Shown here: positions 61,042 to 64,000 of the stretch, piece after piece | Layout of the letters: every line of letters begins with the position of its first letter | Numbering within the stretch: the stretch's first letter is position 1 | Assembly: GCF_000152785.1 (NCBI RefSeq) | Contig: NZ_CH672414.1 | Coordinates: 1,924,639 to 1,988,638, forward strand | Direction: 5' to 3' | Source of the DNA: Yoonia vestfoldensis SKA53 | GTDB lineage: Bacteria; Pseudomonadota; Alphaproteobacteria; Rhodobacterales; Rhodobacteraceae | DNA length: 64,000 nucleotides | Program-made: the position numbers and the translations under genes | The notes under the pieces: model-generated | What the model was told of the DNA's origin: nothing | Seen by the model: the letters and a program-made list of their open reading frames with translations, nothing else | Databases searched by the model: none

Positions 61042-61890
61042 GTGAATGACTGGTATCTGATCCTGATGATCTGGGGTGACGCCTATAGTGACGCCGATTG
61101 CAACCGCCTGATCCGTAACGCCCATATGCATAGCCCCAGCTTGAAGGGTGCCATCGTGCTGTCGGACAGGGTCGATCGGGATTTGGACCCCCGTGCGATA
61201 CAATGTCGGATCAGTCCGGATTTCGATCGCAGCGATTTCAAGAAAAATGGCCTGGCCGTCAAGATTTCATTGTTCGAGATTGATGTATTGCCGCCCGGCG
61301 CCCGTTGCGTCTATGTCGATCTTGACAGCGTGATCATTGGCGACCTGGGAAAAGTCGCCGCGCTGACGCTGAGCGCACCCCTGTGGACCTTGCCAACACC
61401 CCGCGCGCGGCTTGACGCTTGGTCGCGGCTACGCTGGCGGTTGAGCAGGGGCCGACGATATGGCGCTGGAAACTCTTCCGTCTTTGCCTATCGCAACGCA
61501 TTTCCAGGCAATCCGACAGCCAAGTTCCGCAACAAGACAACCGTTTTCGGGCAGGCAGCATCAGACGATATCCGCAGCAATGACGACCGGTTCATCGGGT
61601 GGTCCTGTCAGGACGTCATCCGTCCGCTGCCCACGCAGCTGGCGGTCAGGTTCAGGATCGAGTTTCTGGAAGTGACATTCTGGATGAACAGGATCAAGGC
61701 GCGCTATCGGCGCAAGGCGCGTCAATCGCTTGTTGTTGTCACGTTTGACGGGGCGCTCACCAAACCGGCAGTGATCGCCGCGCTGCGCGATGGCGCGGTG
61801 ATTGCCGACCATCATGGTCGCCGCGCAAGATGGACAGATCTGGAAATGAGCGGTCTGCGCCAGACCATGCAGGATGCCTTGCAAGACTGA
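61042..61890 (+). CDS. Glycosyltransferase-like protein
   Basis: 282 residues from GTG 61042. Start LILMIWGDAYSDADCNRLIRNAHMHSPSLKGAIVLSDRVD; a DxD-type motif in RCVYVDLDSVIIGDL near residues 90-103 and NSSVFAYRNAFPG around 144 resemble the GT-A fold of small retaining transferases. The C-terminal part is basic. No signal peptide. Sugar and acceptor unknown; it is not part of cobalamin synthesis as far as can be seen. Confidence 0.55.
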   Translation: MNDWYLILMIWGDAYSDADCNRLIRNAHMHSPSLKGAIVLSDRVDRDLDPRAIQCRISPDFDRSDFKKNGLAVKISLFEIDVLPPGARCVYVDLDSVIIGDLGKVAALTLSAPLWTLPTPRARLDAWSRLRWRLSRGRRYGAGNSSVFAYRNAFPGNPTAKFRNKTTVFGQAASDDIRSNDDRFIGWSCQDVIRPLPTQLAVRFRIEFLEVTFWMNRIKARYRRKARQSLVVVTFDGALTKPAVIAALRDGAVIADHHGRRARWTDLEMSGLRQTMQDALQD

Positions 61891-61991
61891 TCACGCCACC
61901 ATTGTGCGCAGACGCACCATCGCTGCGCCGTCATTCGCCTTGGTTCATCACGGCCAAGGGGTTAGGTCGGATGCAACAAAGGAGCATCATC

Positions 61992-62966
61992 ATGGGCCAA
62001 CTGGTTGACGGCATCTGGCACGACGTCTGGTATGACACCAAGACATCAGGCGGCAAATTCGAACGTACAGAGGCATCGTTCCGCAACTGGATCACAGCAG
62101 ACGGGTCTGCGGGTCCATCGGGGACAGACGGTTTCCCGGCGGAATCGGGGCGCTATCATCTATACGTCTCTTACGCCTGCCCCTGGGCGCATCGCGCGCT
62201 GATCTTTCGCGCGCTGAAGGGGTTGGAGGATCACATCAGCATCTCGGCCGTGCATCCAGACATGCTGGGCGAAGGCTGGTCGTTTCAAAAGGACGACAAC
62301 GGGGCCACCGGCGATACATTGTTTGGGTATGATTACGCCCGCGAGGTTTATTTGCGCGCCCTGCCCGACATGACAGGCCGCGTCACCGTGCCGATCCTTT
62401 GGGACAAACAGCGCGAAACCATCGTTTCCAACGAATCGTCGGAAATCATCCGCATGTTCAATTCCGCCTTTGACGCGATCACCGGCAACAGTGACGATTA
62501 TTGGCCATTGGCATTGCGCGATGCCATCGTGCCGGTGAACGACCGGATCTATGACACTGTCAATAATGGTGTTTACAAATCGGGTTTTGCCACGACGCAG
62601 CAGGCATACGAGGATGCGGTTTATCCGCTGTTCGACAGTCTTGACTGGCTCGAAGACCGGCTGGGCAAGTCCCGCTATCTGATGGGCGACCGGCTAACCG
62701 AGGCGGACTGGCGTCTGTGGACGACCCTGCTGCGGTTCGATCCGGTCTATCATTTGCATTTCAAATGCAATCGCAAACGGATCGCGGATTATCCGAACCT
62801 GTCAGGTTTCCTACGCGATTTGCACCAGATTCCGGGCATCGCCAAGACGGTGAACATGGATCACATCGTGCGGCACTATCATTACAGCCACGATACGATC
62901 AATCCGAACCGGATCATCCCGATCAACCCGGTCATCGATCTTTCGCAGCCGCACGGTCGGGCCTAA
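61992..62966 (+). CDS. Glutathionyl-hydroquinone reductase (Xi-class glutathione transferase)
   Basis: 324 residues; ATG 61992 eight bases after AAAGGAG. N-terminal thioredoxin fold with the Xi-class active site YACPWAHRAL (catalytic Cys near residue 59), then VPILWDKQRETIVSNESSEIIRMFN and C-terminal helices with WLEDRLGKSRYLMGDRLTEADWRLWTTLLRFDPVYHLHFKCN and HIVRHYHYSH. Reduces glutathionyl-hydroquinones in the cytoplasm. Its 3' end overlaps the convergent receiver gene by 35 bases. Confidence 0.92.
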   Translation: MGQLVDGIWHDVWYDTKTSGGKFERTEASFRNWITADGSAGPSGTDGFPAESGRYHLYVSYACPWAHRALIFRALKGLEDHISISAVHPDMLGEGWSFQKDDNGATGDTLFGYDYAREVYLRALPDMTGRVTVPILWDKQRETIVSNESSEIIRMFNSAFDAITGNSDDYWPLALRDAIVPVNDRIYDTVNNGVYKSGFATTQQAYEDAVYPLFDSLDWLEDRLGKSRYLMGDRLTEADWRLWTTLLRFDPVYHLHFKCNRKRIADYPNLSGFLRDLHQIPGIAKTVNMDHIVRHYHYSHDTINPNRIIPINPVIDLSQPHGRA

Positions 62967-63321
62967 GGCTACCGTAATAGTGGACGATCGCGGCCAAATC
63001 GTTCGGCGGGGTCGCGGTCTGGATAAAGGCGCGCGCATTCCCGCTATAGCCGAAAATAGAACCGTCAGAGAACACCGTGGTATCCGTGACGAACACCACG
63101 TTGGCCCATGGTTGCCGGAACTGCGCCATGTCGGCAACGGCAAGCGCGCTGCAACCGTCCAGCATGACGTCAAGCACGATCACGTCAAAAATGATCGTCT
63201 CCAGCGCCGCAAGCGCCGCCACGCTGGTGCGCGCCTGCGTGACCTGCGCATCAAGCATTTCCAGATGCCGCTGCCAGGTCGCAGCAAGCCCACCATTGCC
63301 ATGAATGATCAGAACATGCAT
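62932..63321 (-). CDS. Single-domain response-regulator-like protein
   Basis: 129 residues with a CheY-like pattern: MHVLIIHGNGGLAATWQRHLE, FDVIVLDVMLDGCSALAVADMA (possible phospho-acceptor Asp near residue 51), NVVFVTDTTVFSDG and ARAFIQTATPP. The acidic pair usually at residues 8-13 is replaced (HGN) and the conserved Lys is Gln, so it may not be phosphorylated normally. Overlaps the glutathionyl-hydroquinone reductase gene tail to tail. Confidence 0.7.
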   Translation of the reverse strand: MHVLIIHGNGGLAATWQRHLEMLDAQVTQARTSVAALAALETIIFDVIVLDVMLDGCSALAVADMAQFRQPWANVVFVTDTTVFSDGSIFGYSGNARAFIQTATPPNDLAAIVHYYGSLRPDRAAAKDR

Positions 63322-63503
63322 GTTATCGGGCCGATCCTTGCTGGCTTACCGGCGGGTCCAGATGACGGGGAGCCAGCCATCCCCGAGCTTGGAACCATCA
63401 TCCACGAACACACAATCATGGCAAAAGATTGTATCTTTCGTCTGATCTTGCGGATCACGCGATTATCCGCTTGAAAGGCGTTGATCATGACGGGCGGCAA
63501 AAA

Positions 63504-63878
63504 ATGACAACTTGGATAACGATTTGCGACACCTGCAAGCGCGAAGGCTGGGACTCGGGCACGATGGCCCAGACCGACGGCGAGGCACTGGCAGGACTGA
63601 TCGAGGCAGCGGCCTCGGGACTGGCCGGGGTGAAAACACGCCGCGTATCGTGCCTGATGGGCTGCAAATCTGGCTGCAACATCACCATTCAGGCGCCCGA
63701 TAAGCTGAATTATACGCTGGGTGACTTTACGCCGGATACGGATGCGGCGGCTGGCATCGTGGCCTATGCGCAGGCCCATGCCCAAAGCCCGACAGGTCAG
63801 GTTCCGTTTCGCGACTGGCCACAAAGCATCAAGGGTCATTTCGTGACACGCCATCCACCCTTGCCCGCCAGCGAATGA
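63504..63878 (+). CDS. DUF1636 family protein, cobalamin-linked
   Basis: 124 residues. Start MTTWITICDTCKREGWDSG with Cys-x-x-Cys, later VSCLMGCKSGCNITIQAPDKLNYTLGDF, giving a Cys pattern like a small metal or Fe-S ferredoxin-like protein. DUF1636 genes usually neighbour cobalamin genes, as here. The stop overlaps the cobC start (ATGA), implying co-translation. Function not known; metal delivery for corrin synthesis is a guess. Confidence 0.82.
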   Translation: MTTWITICDTCKREGWDSGTMAQTDGEALAGLIEAAASGLAGVKTRRVSCLMGCKSGCNITIQAPDKLNYTLGDFTPDTDAAAGIVAYAQAHAQSPTGQVPFRDWPQSIKGHFVTRHPPLPASE

Positions 63879-64000
63879 CGGTTGCGCGCGATCATGGCGG
63901 CGGGCTTGATGCCGCCATCGCGCGCCATGGTGGCAGCCGTGCGACATGGCTTGATCTGTCCACGGGGATCAATCCCGTCCCTTACCCGCTGCCGCAATTT
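63875..64000 (+). CDS. cobC: Threonine-phosphate decarboxylase CobC (partial, N-terminal 42 codons)
   Basis: Begins MTVARDHGGGLDAAIARHGG and continues SRATWLDLSTGINPVPYPLPQF, the typical start of CobC/CobD, a PLP aminotransferase-fold enzyme that makes the aminopropanol linker of cobalamin. The ATG overlaps the DUF1636 stop by four bases. It runs off the right edge of the window. Confidence 0.85.
   Translation, partial: MTVARDHGGGLDAAIARHGGSRATWLDLSTGINPVPYPLPQF

Noticed and set aside
1..64000. tRNA, rRNA, CRISPR array or prophage
   Set aside because: The larger intergenic gaps were scanned by eye for T-loop motifs, repeat-spacer periodicity and phage or transposase genes; none was seen.

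Overview
The window looks like a chromosomal segment of a Rhodobacteraceae (Roseobacter-group) alphaproteobacterium. This rests on gene content: a complete beta-hydroxyaspartate cycle cluster, PstA/PstC with extended N-termini, a def-def-def-fmt run, and an ALDH16-type double aldehyde dehydrogenase whose bacterial form was characterised from Loktanella. It also rests on high GC, tightly packed operons and a putative CtrA site. I cannot name the species. No rRNA, tRNA, insertion sequence, prophage or CRISPR array was recognised.

Layout. 1-3460 (minus): phosphate transporter pstSCA behind a three-repeat Pho box. 3746-9389 (minus): one operon of a tripartite tricarboxylate transporter (tctCBA), an acyl-CoA ligase and a ketopantoate-reductase-like enzyme. 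9466-10360: universal stress protein. 10905-12590: an isolated FliD-like protein. 12747-13780 (minus): a small copper operon (HMA chaperone, 70-residue membrane protein, Met-rich DUF305 protein) behind a CueR/HmrR-type operator. 14067-18594: signalling island with a degenerate receiver protein, a hybrid histidine kinase with a CtrA-like site, and a LuxR-type response regulator preceded by a 12-codon leader ORF. 19419-24962 (plus): oppABCDF peptide importer, convergent with urtABCDE (24969-30887, minus), the urea importer.

31282-40908 is the metabolic centre. It holds an ACR3 arsenite exporter, bhcR, the bhcABCD operon, and a purine-breakdown module made of ureidoglycolate lyase, a PuuE-UraD fusion and the cytochrome-c-linked urate oxidase PuuD. 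Urate is broken down to urea plus glyoxylate; the urea fits the nearby Urt system, and glyoxylate is the substrate of the beta-hydroxyaspartate cycle, which converts it to oxaloacetate. 41007-46071: rpe, an AraC regulator, and deoC plus ALDH16, which together can turn deoxyribose phosphate into glyceraldehyde 3-phosphate and an oxidised acetaldehyde carbon. 46072-48695: small envelope proteins, a cupin and an L,D-transpeptidase. 48849-54195: creatinase (makes sarcosine and urea), fmt, three def paralogs (one probably inactive), a PatB-type C-S lyase and a conserved hypothetical.

54290-60742 (minus): corrin-ring operon cbiX-cobH-cobL-cobI-cbiG/cobJ-cobM. After a glycosyltransferase-like gene, a glutathionyl-hydroquinone reductase and a receiver protein, cobalamin genes resume with DUF1636 and the start of cobC at the right edge.

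Recurrent non-coding themes are GC-rich hairpins between binding-protein and permease genes in three ABC operons (pst, opp, urt), and a short intergenic repeat (core GGCGGGAGTATTT) present five times. All functions are read from conserved motifs and family knowledge; no database search was possible.
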